Shown one piece after another: positions 8,439 through 16,511 of a DNA stretch of 64,000 bases. Numbering within the stretch: the first letter of the stretch is position 1; each line of letters opens with the position of its first letter. Position numbers and translations under genes: made by a program. The notes under the pieces were generated by a model. That model searched no databases and was not told where the DNA came from. It saw nothing but the letters and a program-made list of their open reading frames with translations. The stretch spans positions 434,001 to 498,000 of the forward strand of contig NZ_JAIUCY010000003.1 of the NCBI RefSeq assembly GCF_020179755.1, in the 5' to 3' direction. This DNA is from Herbaspirillum sp. alder98 (GTDB taxonomy: Bacteria; Pseudomonadota; Gammaproteobacteria; Burkholderiales; Burkholderiaceae_D).

Positions 8439-9236
8439 ATGGCACGCGGTTCGTCTGTTTCCATCAAACGGGTTGGCCTGACCATCGGCGCCAACGAAAT
8501 CATGGCCGGTATCGATCTCGATATCCGTGCCGGCGAGTTTGTCTGCCTGCTCGGCCCCAGCGGCTGCGGCAAGTCGACCTTGTTGAACGCCATCGCGGGC
8601 TTCCAGGACGTGGCCGGCGAGATCCTGATCGACGGCAAGCCCGTGAAGGGTCCCGGACTGGACCGCGGCGTGGTGTTTCAATCCTCGGAGGCCTTGTTCC
8701 CCTGGCTGACGGTACGTGAAAACGTCGAGTACGGCCTCAAGCTGCGACGCGTGGCGGCCACCGAGCGACGCGCCGCAGCCGAGCGCTACGTCACGCTGGT
8801 CGGACTCAAGCACGCCATCGACAAGTTTCCCGGCGAGTTGTCGGGCGGCATGCGCCAGCGCGCGCAGATCGCCCGGGTGCTGGTCAACGAGCCATCGGTG
8901 GTATTGATGGATGAGCCCTTCGGTGCGCTCGATGCGCAGACCCGCGAAGTGCTGCAAAGCGAACTCGACCGCATCTGGAAGAGCACCGGTTGCACCATCG
9001 TCTTCGTGACCCATGACATCTGGGAAGCGATCCTGCTGTCGGACCGCGTGGTCACCATGACCGCCGGCCCGCGCGCCCATATCAAGGCGATCGAGAAGAT
9101 CGAGTTGCCGCATCCGCGCGATCCGGCCGATCCGGCCTGCATGGCGTTGTATGCGCGCATCCGCGACGACATCGGCGCCGAAGTCACACGCGTATTGCGC
9201 GCCCAAGGTTTGATTGAAGAGGAGTTGGTGAAATGA
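8439..9236 (+). CDS. NitT/TauT-type ABC transporter ATP-binding protein
   Basis: 265 residues, the usual length for SsuB/TauB/NrtD ATPases. Walker A is GPSGCGKST near residue 39, the Q-loop is VVFQSSEALFPW, the signature is LSGGMRQRAQIAR, and Walker B is VVLMDEPFGALD, with the H-loop in FVTHDIWEA. It energises import from the cytoplasmic face. It starts three bases after the binding-protein stop, and its own stop overlaps the permease start (ATGA), so the three are one translational unit. Confidence 0.92.
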   Translation: MARGSSVSIKRVGLTIGANEIMAGIDLDIRAGEFVCLLGPSGCGKSTLLNAIAGFQDVAGEILIDGKPVKGPGLDRGVVFQSSEALFPWLTVRENVEYGLKLRRVAATERRAAAERYVTLVGLKHAIDKFPGELSGGMRQRAQIARVLVNEPSVVLMDEPFGALDAQTREVLQSELDRIWKSTGCTIVFVTHDIWEAILLSDRVVTMTAGPRAHIKAIEKIELPHPRDPADPACMALYARIRDDIGAEVTRVLRAQGLIEEELVK

Positions 9237-10051
9237 CGCAGCTTACCCAGACCGCAACGCCGCCGACCCAGGCGGCCCCTGTCAAGGCAGCCCGCCCCAG
9301 CCGCACCAAGGCCCTGCGTCCGCTCTTCATTTCGGTGGTCGCCATCGTCGGCGGCCTGGTGCTGTGGCAACTGGTGGCCATGACCACCTCGCCGTTGTTC
9401 CTGCCGTCGGTCTCGATGACCTGGGCGGCGGCGCTGGAACTGATCAGCGACGGCACCCTGCAGCAATCGATCCTGGCCTCTTCCGGTCGCATCCTGGCAG
9501 GCTGGGGTGCAGGGGTGGTGATCGGCGTGCCATTGGGCATCTTCATGGGCCGTTTCGAGACGGTGCGCCAGTTGCTCGATCCCTATATCGAGTTCTTCCG
9601 CTTCATCCCGCCGATTGCCTTCGTCACCCTGGCCGTGATCTGGCTCGGCCCTGGCGAGTTGTCGAAGATTGCGCTGATCTTTTACACCACGGTCTTCATC
9701 GTCACCCTCAATACGATCGCTGGCGTGCAGGCGGTCAACCCGCTGCGTCTGCGCGCGGCCGCATCGCTGGGCGCCGGGCAGTTGCAGATCCTCACTACCG
9801 TGATCCTGCCCTCGACCGTGCCCTTCATGGTCACCGGCGCCCGCATCGCGATGGGTAACTCCTTCCTGACCGTGGTGTCGGCCGAGATCGTGTCGGCCCG
9901 TGAAGGCCTGGGCGCGCTGATCTGGACCGCGCGCAACTTCAGCCGCACCGAATGGGTGTTCGTGGGCATCATCGCCCTCGGCCTGCTGGGCTACCTGTTC
10001 GACCGCGTCCTGCGTGTGGCGACCAAGAAGCTGCTGGCGCGCTACCTCTAA
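9233..10051 (+). CDS. NitT/TauT-type ABC transporter permease
   Basis: 272 residues with six hydrophobic segments, the first near residues 33-52. The EAA loop that docks the ATPase is AAASLGAGQLQILTTVILP near residue 180. It overlaps the ATPase gene by four bases. As in this family, one permease gene presumably forms a homodimer. It is followed by a palindrome-rich spacer, so expression may drop after it. Confidence 0.92.
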   Translation: MTQLTQTATPPTQAAPVKAARPSRTKALRPLFISVVAIVGGLVLWQLVAMTTSPLFLPSVSMTWAAALELISDGTLQQSILASSGRILAGWGAGVVIGVPLGIFMGRFETVRQLLDPYIEFFRFIPPIAFVTLAVIWLGPGELSKIALIFYTTVFIVTLNTIAGVQAVNPLRLRAAASLGAGQLQILTTVILPSTVPFMVTGARIAMGNSFLTVVSAEIVSAREGLGALIWTARNFSRTEWVFVGIIALGLLGYLFDRVLRVATKKLLARYL

Positions 10052-10053
10052 CT

Positions 10054-10160
10054 GTCATTCATCGCCGTCGTCCTGGCGCAAGCCAGGACCCGGCGGCCTT
10101 AACGGCCGTCGTTGAAAAGACCAACGCCACTGGCGTCCTCGCCTGCGCGGGGACGCCAGC
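10054..10160. repeat. Pair of REP-like palindromes in the operon spacer
   Basis: Two stem-loops lie between the permease and the next gene: GTCCTGGC/GCCAGGAC (10070-10077 and 10082-10089) and CTGGCGTCC/GGACGCCAG (10130-10138 and 10151-10159). A shorter GGCC/GGCC stem lies between them. The arrangement, starting with GTCATTC, resembles dispersed intergenic palindromes of many proteobacterial genomes. It could also attenuate or stabilise the operon mRNA. Only one copy is in this window, so its repetitive nature is inferred. Confidence 0.5.
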
Positions 10161-10185
10161 TGGCCTCACACATCTGGAATATCCC

Positions 10186-10752
10186 ATGACCGACCTGACC
10201 CAAGAAGTCCTGCAGCTCAAGCGCCGTCTCGACGTACTCGAAGCCGAAGCCGACATTCGCCGCATCCAGGCCCGCTACATGTTCCTGTGCGACACGCCCT
10301 GCCCCGAACCGGTGGCCGATGATGCCGAGCGCATCGAGAAAATCCTGGCGCTGTACAGCGAAGATGCGATCTGGGAAGGCGTCGGCGCGTACTACGAAGG
10401 CCAGTTCGGCCAGGCCGTGGGCAAGGACGCGATCCGTAAGCACTTCCAGGCCTTCTGGGGCCAGAAGAAAGATCCGGAACTGCTGCTCAACGTGCACTAC
10501 CTGACCTCCGAGCAGATCCACGTCAATGCCGACTGCGACCACGCCGATGGCCAGTGGGTGCATTGCCAGCCATGGATCTTCGGCGATGGCTCTTCGCTGC
10601 TGCGCTCGAGCCGCCTCAACAACCTGTTCAAGAAGGTCGACGGGGTCTGGAAGATCGCCCGCACCCGCACCGAAAACGTATTCGTCGCGCCCCTCACCAC
10701 CGGCTGGGTCAGCAATGTGCCGACCTATTCGGTGTTGATGAAGGAAGACTGA
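10186..10752 (+). CDS. NTF2-like (SnoaL-type) protein
   Basis: 188 residues from the ATG at 10186. An alpha-helical N-terminus (LEAEADIRRIQARYMFLCD) is followed by the cone-shaped NTF2 pattern: IEKILALYSEDAIWE, GKDAIRKHFQ, then strands ending WKIARTRTENVF. SnoaL-like proteins include isomerases, dehydratases and small subunits of ring-hydroxylating enzymes. Length and position suggest a catalytic isomerase or dehydratase step in the surrounding degradation set, but the acid/base residues cannot be assigned with certainty. It is followed eight bases later by an oxidoreductase gene. Confidence 0.7.
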   Translation: MTDLTQEVLQLKRRLDVLEAEADIRRIQARYMFLCDTPCPEPVADDAERIEKILALYSEDAIWEGVGAYYEGQFGQAVGKDAIRKHFQAFWGQKKDPELLLNVHYLTSEQIHVNADCDHADGQWVHCQPWIFGDGSSLLRSSRLNNLFKKVDGVWKIARTRTENVFVAPLTTGWVSNVPTYSVLMKED

Positions 10753-10759
10753 CGACACC

Positions 10760-11689
10760 ATGCAGGCCATCCGCTTTCACCGCTATGGCGCGCCGGAGGT
10801 GATGGCGCTGGAACCCATCGAGGCCGCCGCCCTGCCTGCAGGGCATGTGCGCATCCGCATGCAGGCCGCCGGCGTGGCGCCGGTCGACACCAAGCTGCGC
10901 GCCGGCCTGCTGCAACAACACATCCCGACCGTGCTGCCCAAGGTGCCGGGGCGCGATGGCACGGGCATCGTCGAAGCACTGGGCGCTGGCGTCGATGACC
11001 TGGCCATCGGCGACGCCGTCTGCGTCATCGCCGGCATGCAGGACCAGGGCAGCTATGCCGAGAGTCTGGTGTTGCCGCGCCAGCGCGTGGTGGCCCGACC
11101 GCAACGACTGTCGCTGCGGGAAGCGGCGATCCTGCTGCAACCCGGCGCCAGCGCCTGGATTCCGGTGGTGCAGACTGCCGCCGTCGGTGCCGGCATGAAG
11201 GTGCTGATCCATGCCGGGTCGGGCGCCGTGGGCAGCCTGATGGTGCAACTGGCCGCCCACCTGGGCGCCGAAGTCTGGGCCACCTGCCGCCAGGCCAACG
11301 CCGACTACGTCGCGCAACTGGGCGCACAGCACGTGATCGCCTACGATCAGCAGGATTTTTCGGGCCTGTCCGGTTTCGACGTCGTGTTCGACATGGTCGG
11401 CGGCGCCACCCACGACCAGTCCTATGCGCTGCTCAAGCGCGGCGGGCACCTGGTCTGGCTGGTGGCGGCACCAATTCGCGAGCGCGGCGACGAGTTCGGC
11501 GTGCGGGTGCAGCGCGCCATGATCACCGACGCACCCGAGGCGCTGCAACAGGTTGCATCGCTGGCACAGCTTGGCGTGCTCACGCCAACCGTCGGCCAGT
11601 CGTTTCCGCTGGCGCGTGCCGCCGACGCGCATGCCCTGCTCGAATCCGGCCAGGCCCCGCGCGGGCGCATCGTGCTCGACATCCCCTGA
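10760..11689 (+). CDS. NADPH:quinone oxidoreductase-like medium-chain dehydrogenase
   Basis: 309 residues of the MDR superfamily. The N-terminal GroES-like domain (MQAIRFHRYGAPEVM) lacks the zinc-ligand Cys/His pattern of alcohol dehydrogenases, and the Rossmann domain carries HAGSGAVGSLMVQLA near residue 152. That is the zinc-free quinone oxidoreductase branch, which reduces quinones or activated double bonds with NADPH. It is slightly shorter than QorA (about 325 aa). The neighbours (NTF2-like and hydrolase-fold genes, same strand, short gaps) suggest a role in a catabolic route of unknown substrate. Confidence 0.85.
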   Translation: MQAIRFHRYGAPEVMALEPIEAAALPAGHVRIRMQAAGVAPVDTKLRAGLLQQHIPTVLPKVPGRDGTGIVEALGAGVDDLAIGDAVCVIAGMQDQGSYAESLVLPRQRVVARPQRLSLREAAILLQPGASAWIPVVQTAAVGAGMKVLIHAGSGAVGSLMVQLAAHLGAEVWATCRQANADYVAQLGAQHVIAYDQQDFSGLSGFDVVFDMVGGATHDQSYALLKRGGHLVWLVAAPIRERGDEFGVRVQRAMITDAPEALQQVASLAQLGVLTPTVGQSFPLARAADAHALLESGQAPRGRIVLDIP

Positions 11690-11720
11690 CGCTGTTCATA
11701 CTCTTACCACAAGGTCTTTC

Positions 11721-12539
11721 ATGCGCGATTCGCTGCCCGTCATCCGCCGCCGCTTTGTCCACACCAGCGCCGGCGCCATCCATCTCGCCAGCGCCGGCGA
11801 GGGTTTCCCGATCCTGCTGCTGCACCAGACGCCGCGCTCGTGGGACGAGTTCCGCGACGTGCTGCCGCTGCTGGGCCGGCAGTTCCAGGCCATCGCCATG
11901 GATACCGCCGGTTTCGGCGACTCCGACAAGCTGCCGCTGGCCGAGCACAGCATCGAACGCTGGGCGCAGATCGCCTTCGAGGTGCTGGATGCACTGGAGC
12001 TGCCGCGTGCAGTCGTCTGCGGCCACCATACCGGCGCCGTCACCGCGCTTGAGATGACGGCCTCGCAGCCCGAACGGGTGGCGGCCCTGGTGCTGTCATC
12101 CTGCCCCATGAACGACGCCCCGCGCCGTGCCGCCCACGCCGGAAAGCGCACCATCGACGACGTCGAGCGGCGCGCCGATGGCAGCCACCTGGGCGAATTG
12201 TGGAGCCGCCGGCAGCCGTTCTACCCGGCGGGCGACATCGACCTGATGGAGCGTTTCATGGTCGACGCCATCAAGGCCGGCGAGATGGCCGCGCATGGCC
12301 ATGTGGTGGTGCGCAACTATGTCATGGAGCAGCGCATCGGCCTGGTCACGTCACCGACGCTGGTGCTCAAGGCCGGCAGCGACCCGCACTCGGCGCCCTA
12401 TGCCGAACGGGTGGCCGCAGCCATTGCCGGCAGCAGGCTCGAGACCATCGAAGAAGGCATGGTGCCGATGCCGGACCAGATGCCGCAGCAGTTTGCCGAG
12501 CGCATCCTGGGCTTTCTGGCGCAGCAGGCAGCAGGCTGA
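11721..12539 (+). CDS. Alpha/beta-hydrolase-fold protein with altered active-site positions
   Basis: 272 residues from the ATG at 11721 (AAGG six bases upstream). The fold is clear: ILLLHQTPRSWDEF oxyanion region, FQAIAMDTAGFGDSD, and a nucleophile elbow at residues 101-105. The elbow reads GHHTG where most members have GHSxG, so the nucleophile position (103) is His. Near the C-terminus the usual catalytic His segment reads EGMVPMPDQMP, without His. The acid strand (LVLKAGSDPHS) is present. It may be a non-hydrolytic member, a cofactor-free oxygenase-like protein, or a binding protein. It is the last gene of the plus-strand catabolic set. Confidence 0.8.
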   Translation: MRDSLPVIRRRFVHTSAGAIHLASAGEGFPILLLHQTPRSWDEFRDVLPLLGRQFQAIAMDTAGFGDSDKLPLAEHSIERWAQIAFEVLDALELPRAVVCGHHTGAVTALEMTASQPERVAALVLSSCPMNDAPRRAAHAGKRTIDDVERRADGSHLGELWSRRQPFYPAGDIDLMERFMVDAIKAGEMAAHGHVVVRNYVMEQRIGLVTSPTLVLKAGSDPHSAPYAERVAAAIAGSRLETIEEGMVPMPDQMPQQFAERILGFLAQQAAG

Positions 12540-12568
12540 AAAAAGGGCGCCGTCCGAAGAGGACGCCC
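12539..12568 (-). terminator. Terminator of the minus-strand amine-oxidase/ABC operon
   Basis: Imperfect hairpin: GGGC-GTCC (12545-12548 and 12552-12555, with a bulge) pairs with GGACGCCC (12561-12568) around a GAAGA loop, followed on the minus strand by six T. It lies between two convergent genes. Confidence 0.6.
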
Positions 12569-12596
12569 AAGGACAACCAGAGACAAATCCGGCCGG

Positions 12597-13643
12597 TCAG
12601 CGCTCGACGGTACGATTCCAGCGGGTATTCCAGACCGCGCGATTCTTGTTGATCTCGTCCCAGTCGACGGTGCGCGAATTCTTGACGATGTCATTCATGC
12701 GCGCCTGTTCGGCCGCCGCCGCGCCACTGACCTGGACCTTGGTATTGGTGGGGTTGTAGGTGCCGGCCTCGAGTGCCTTGGCCTGCGCCTGCGGGCTCAG
12801 CAGGTAAGCCGCCAGTTCCTGCGCCAGTTGCGGCTCACTGTTATTGGCGATCACGCACTGCGCCACCATCAGGACCACCGCGCCTTCCTTGGGCTGGACG
12901 TATTCCACTGGAATACCCTTGCTCTTGAGGATGGTCGATTGCGTCGGAGTATAGGGAAACAGGGCCGCCTCGCCGGTCTGCGCCATCTCCGAAATCTTGG
13001 CCGAGTTGGAAATGTATTCCACGACATTGGGGCCGATGGTGGTCGGCCAGGCCTTGAACGCCGGGTCGACATTGGCGTCGGTGCCGCCCTTGAGCTTGTT
13101 GAAGGCCAGGAAGGCATGCAAGCCGAAGGTCGATGACGACAGCGACTGGAACACCACCTTACCCTTGAGCTTGGGGTCGGCCAGGTCGAGCCACGAGGTC
13201 GGCGGCGCCCAGCCCTTCTCGGCGTAGACCTTGGTGTTGTAGGCCAGGCCGGTGACGCTGATGGTCACGCCCGTAGCCATATCGTCCTTGATGTGCGCCA
13301 CCGGCAGCAGGCTGGCCAGGTTGGGATTGGGCTTCTGCTTTTCGCACAGGCCCATGCCGATGGCGCGATACATCACGCCATCGTCGAGAAACATCACGTG
13401 CATCTGTGGTTTGTCCTTGGCCGCCTGCGCCTTGGCCAGGATATCGGCCGAGCCGCCCGGCACCACCACGACCTTGACGTTGTTCTTCTGCTCGAAGGGA
13501 CCGAACACCGACTGGGTGTAGGTCTTTTCCATGTTGCCGCCGTTCATGCCGATGTACAGGGTCTTGGTCTGGGCCTGGACGGTGCCGGCGGCCAGGGCCG
13601 CCAGGGCCAGCGAGATACAGGTGAGTCGGGTGCGGGTGATCAT
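12597..13643 (-). CDS. Extracellular solute-binding protein of a polyamine/opine-type ABC importer
   Basis: 348 residues from the ATG at 13643 (GGAAAG upstream); longer in-frame starts are unlikely because the signal peptide (ISLALAALAAGTVQA-QT) begins here. The mature protein is the PotD-like class: TLYIGMNGGNMEKTYTQSVFGPFE at the start and a GGSADILAKAQA hinge segment. It delivers the substrate to the permeases encoded upstream. Its start overlaps the stop of the flavin oxidase gene (ATGA). The binding protein is the last of seven genes, separated from its own transporter genes by three oxidase genes. Confidence 0.85.
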   Translation of the reverse strand: MITRTRLTCISLALAALAAGTVQAQTKTLYIGMNGGNMEKTYTQSVFGPFEQKNNVKVVVVPGGSADILAKAQAAKDKPQMHVMFLDDGVMYRAIGMGLCEKQKPNPNLASLLPVAHIKDDMATGVTISVTGLAYNTKVYAEKGWAPPTSWLDLADPKLKGKVVFQSLSSSTFGLHAFLAFNKLKGGTDANVDPAFKAWPTTIGPNVVEYISNSAKISEMAQTGEAALFPYTPTQSTILKSKGIPVEYVQPKEGAVVLMVAQCVIANNSEPQLAQELAAYLLSPQAQAKALEAGTYNPTNTKVQVSGAAAAEQARMNDIVKNSRTVDWDEINKNRAVWNTRWNRTVER

Positions 13644-14809
13644 GAGACTTTCCTTTCTGGAATGGAGCGTGGTGTTTCTTGAAGGGTCGCGGACGAGGAA
13701 AAACGTGAAATCGAGAACGCCTGCAGGTCGACCGTGCTGCGCCCGTGCAGCACCAGTTCGGCCAGTGCTTCGCCAGCGGCCGGCCCGATCTGGAAACCGG
13801 CGCCGCAAAAGCCGAAGCCATGCAACAGGCCCGGTTGGGTCATGCTGGGTCCCAGCACCGGCTGGCGGTCGGGCAGATAGCCCTCGACCCCGCTCCAGGT
13901 GCGGATGATGTGGACGTGACGCAGCGCCGGCAGCAACGCGACCGCCTGCGGCAGCAGCGCCAGGATGGAATCATGCGAGGCACGGGCGCGGGCGTCGTCG
14001 ATCACGTAGCCACGGCCGCCGCCCAGAACCAGGTTGCCACGCGCCACCTGGCGGCAATAGATGGCGCCGCCCTCGACCCCCAGGCTCCACGGCAGGAACG
14101 GTGCGATCGGCTCGGTCACCGCCATGCTGGGATGGCCGCTGGTCATCGGCGCGTGCTCGCCAAAGGCCGCTGCCAGCCGGCCGGCCCATGCGCCGGCGCA
14201 ATTGAGCAGCACCGGAGCGCGCAGTTGCAATGCGGCGCCCTGGTGCTCGGCTTCGGCCACGAAAGCGACGCCATCGTGGCCCACCTCCCGCACTTCGCAA
14301 CGTTCGATGATCTGCGCGCCGGCTCGCGCTGCGGCGCGGGCAAAGGCCGGCGACACCAGGCGCGGATTGGCCTGGCCATCGTCGGCGCAGAGCGAGCCAC
14401 CGACTGCCGCACCGCCCAGCCACGGGCATTGCTGGCGCAAGCGCTGGCCGCTGATCAATTCGATCTCCAAGCCGTAAGGTCGACTGAGTTCGGCATAGGC
14501 TTCCAGCGCCTGCATGTCGGCCGCACTGCGCGCCAGCTTGAAATGCCCGGTGCGCACATATTCGCCATCGACGCCGATCAGTTGCGGCAGGCGCTGCCAG
14601 ATCTGGTGCGCGCGCTGCGCCAGGGGCAGTTGCACCGGCGCGCGTCCCTGGCGGCGCACGCCGCCATAGTTGATGCCGCTGGAGCGCGACCCGCACAGGT
14701 CCCGCTCGACCATCACCACCGAGCGCCCGGCGCTGGCCAGGGTCAGGGCGGCGGCAGCGCCGACGATGCCGCCACCGACGACCAGCACATCACAATCGAT
14801 CTTCTTCAT
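13640..14809 (-). CDS. FAD-dependent amine/D-amino-acid oxidoreductase (DAO family), beta-type subunit
   Basis: 389 residues. An N-terminal dinucleotide-binding motif (VLVVGGGIVGAAAALTLA) is followed by the DAO fold, with LNCAGAWAG in the middle and a C-terminal GFGFCGAGFQIGPAAGEALAE. It matches the small flavin subunit of heterotrimeric amine dehydrogenases (HcnC, opine oxidase subunit B, D-hydroxyproline dehydrogenase beta), which oxidise a secondary or primary amine to an imine. The two partner subunits are encoded directly upstream with ATGA overlaps. Substrate unknown; an opine, proline derivative or D-amino acid is possible. Confidence 0.85.
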   Translation of the reverse strand: MKKIDCDVLVVGGGIVGAAAALTLASAGRSVVMVERDLCGSRSSGINYGGVRRQGRAPVQLPLAQRAHQIWQRLPQLIGVDGEYVRTGHFKLARSAADMQALEAYAELSRPYGLEIELISGQRLRQQCPWLGGAAVGGSLCADDGQANPRLVSPAFARAAARAGAQIIERCEVREVGHDGVAFVAEAEHQGAALQLRAPVLLNCAGAWAGRLAAAFGEHAPMTSGHPSMAVTEPIAPFLPWSLGVEGGAIYCRQVARGNLVLGGGRGYVIDDARARASHDSILALLPQAVALLPALRHVHIIRTWSGVEGYLPDRQPVLGPSMTQPGLLHGFGFCGAGFQIGPAAGEALAELVLHGRSTVDLQAFSISRFSSSATLQETPRSIPERKVS

Positions 14810-16224
14810 GCGGCCTCCCCGGCGTCGGGCGCGACGTGCAATCCCAGCGGAATCGGCTTGAGCGGCGCCTGCCCGCGCAGCCGGCCTACCTCGGCCAGCG
14901 GTTTGCCGGCGGCGTGCGCCAGGATTTCAGCGGCGGCAACGCCGCACATGCGGCCCTGGCAACGGCCCATGCCGACCCGGGTCAGCGCCTTGAGGCGATT
15001 CATCTCGCTGGCGCCGCAATCGCGCACGGCGCTGCGCAGTTCGCCGGCCGAGATGTTTTCGCAGCGACAGATCACCATGTCGTCAGCGGCTTGCGCGCCC
15101 CAACTGAGCGGAAAAGGAAAAGCCTGTTCCAGCCCACGGCGAAAAGCCGCGATCTTGCCCAGTTGCGTCTCGATCGCTGCGGCCCGCACCCGGTCGACCG
15201 TCACCCCGCGCTGCTGCAGTAAGGCCAGCGCGGCGCGCTCCCCGGCCAGCTCGGCGGCATCGGCGCCCATGATGCCGGCGCCATCGCCGGCCAGATATAC
15301 CCCCGGCACGCTGCTGTGCCCGGCGCTGTCGCGCAACGGCAGGTGAGCGCGTTGCACGGCGTCATAGCCGAATTGGCAACCCAGCAGATCGGCCAGTTGC
15401 GTTTCGCTGCGCAAGGCGTAGCCAAACCCCACCGCATCGCATTCGATCTGCTGCGTCGGGCCGGGCGTGCGCTGCGCATTGCCCTGCATGTCTTCGTGTC
15501 GCCAGAGCAGTGTCTGCACCCGCTCGTCGCCCTCCACCCGCAACACCCGCGCGCCGCTGCGCAGCGGCACGCCGCGACTGGCGAGCCAGGCCATGTAATA
15601 CAGGCCCTTGGCCAGCACCGCCGGCTGACGCAGCATGGCGGGCATGGCGCGGATACGGTCGGTCAGGCTGCCACTGTCGAGCACCGCCACCACTTTCGCG
15701 CCGGCACGCACATATTGATAGGCCACCAGGTACAGCAGTGGTCCGGTGCCCGCCAGCACCACCCGGCTGCCGATGGCGCAGCCCTGGAACTTCAGCGCGA
15801 CCTGGCTGCCGCCCAGCGAATACACGCCAGGCAGGGTCCAGCCTGGAAAAGGCAGGATGCGGTCGGTGGCGCCGGTGGCCACGATCAGGTCGTGCCAGGG
15901 CTGGCTGGAGGCCGCCTGGGTAGTGTTGTCCATCAGGTCCAGCAAGCCGGGCTGGGCGTTCCACACCAGCGTCTGGGGCCGGTAGTCGAGCGAGCCGCCG
16001 AGCGCATCGAAGGCGCCATGCACGGCGCTGGCGCGTCCGGCCTCGAAACCGTACAGCTGGCCCGGCGAGCGCATGAATCCAGCCGGCGGACGACGATAGA
16101 TCTGGCCGCCGGCGCGCGCCGCCTCATCCACCACGACCGGACGCAGGCCATGCGCCACCAGGGTCTGGGCGGCACGCACGCCGGCCGGCCCGGCGCCGAC
16201 GATGACAGGAGGCGGCAGGTTCAT
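14806..16224 (-). CDS. FAD/NAD(P)-binding oxidoreductase with BFD-like [2Fe-2S] domain (HcnB/OoxA-type alpha subunit)
   Basis: 472 residues from the ATG at 16224. The first motif is VIVGAGPAGVRAAQTL, the second nucleotide site is VVLAGTGPLLYLVAYQY near residue 150, and GVYLAGDGAGI precedes the C-terminal BFD-like domain. That domain has CRC and CQGRMC cysteines (about residues 385-425), four Cys for an iron-sulfur cluster. This is the large subunit of the three-part amine oxidase family (hydrogen cyanide synthase, opine oxidase, D-hydroxyproline dehydrogenase). It overlaps both neighbours by four bases. Confidence 0.88.
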   Translation of the reverse strand: MNLPPPVIVGAGPAGVRAAQTLVAHGLRPVVVDEAARAGGQIYRRPPAGFMRSPGQLYGFEAGRASAVHGAFDALGGSLDYRPQTLVWNAQPGLLDLMDNTTQAASSQPWHDLIVATGATDRILPFPGWTLPGVYSLGGSQVALKFQGCAIGSRVVLAGTGPLLYLVAYQYVRAGAKVVAVLDSGSLTDRIRAMPAMLRQPAVLAKGLYYMAWLASRGVPLRSGARVLRVEGDERVQTLLWRHEDMQGNAQRTPGPTQQIECDAVGFGYALRSETQLADLLGCQFGYDAVQRAHLPLRDSAGHSSVPGVYLAGDGAGIMGADAAELAGERAALALLQQRGVTVDRVRAAAIETQLGKIAAFRRGLEQAFPFPLSWGAQAADDMVICRCENISAGELRSAVRDCGASEMNRLKALTRVGMGRCQGRMCGVAAAEILAHAAGKPLAEVGRLRGQAPLKPIPLGLHVAPDAGEAA

Positions 16225-16511
16225 CGGCGCACTCCGCTGAGTAACTGCATGCCGGCCCGTATCGGCGTGGAACAGGCCCGCAGGCGTTCGCCGTCGGCGG
16301 TGACGATCCAGCAATCCTGGCAGGCGCCCATCATGCAAAAGCCTGCGCGCGGCTGGTCGCTGAATTCGTTGCGACGCAACTGGCCGCTGCAGGCCAGCAC
16401 GGCGGTCAGCACCGTATCGCCTTCGAGCGCGGTGGCGCTTTCGCCATCCAGGCTGAAGCGCACCGGCGCGCGATGGGTCTCGGCCACCCGTATCAGTTGC
16501 GCCCGGCTCAT
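16221..16511 (-). CDS. Small (2Fe-2S)-binding subunit (HcnA/OoxC-type)
   Basis: 96 residues, a Fer2_4-type ferredoxin. The cluster motif GFCMMGACQDCWI gives C-x4-C-x2-C, and a fourth Cys is in RLRACSTPI. Upstream is a beta-grasp segment (VRFSLDGESATALEGDTVL). Such proteins form the electron-transfer gamma subunit of heterotrimeric amine oxidases. It sits between the permease gene and the large subunit gene, overlapping both by four bases. Confidence 0.88.
   Translation of the reverse strand: MSRAQLIRVAETHRAPVRFSLDGESATALEGDTVLTAVLACSGQLRRNEFSDQPRAGFCMMGACQDCWIVTADGERLRACSTPIRAGMQLLSGVRR

Noticed and set aside
7533..9206. 557-residue minus-strand frame opposite the ABC transporter genes
   Set aside because: Antisense shadow; the plus-strand ABC genes have full motifs.
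13643..13808. Longer start for the solute-binding protein reaching into the flavin oxidase gene
   Set aside because: The signal peptide and ribosome site define the ATG at 13643.
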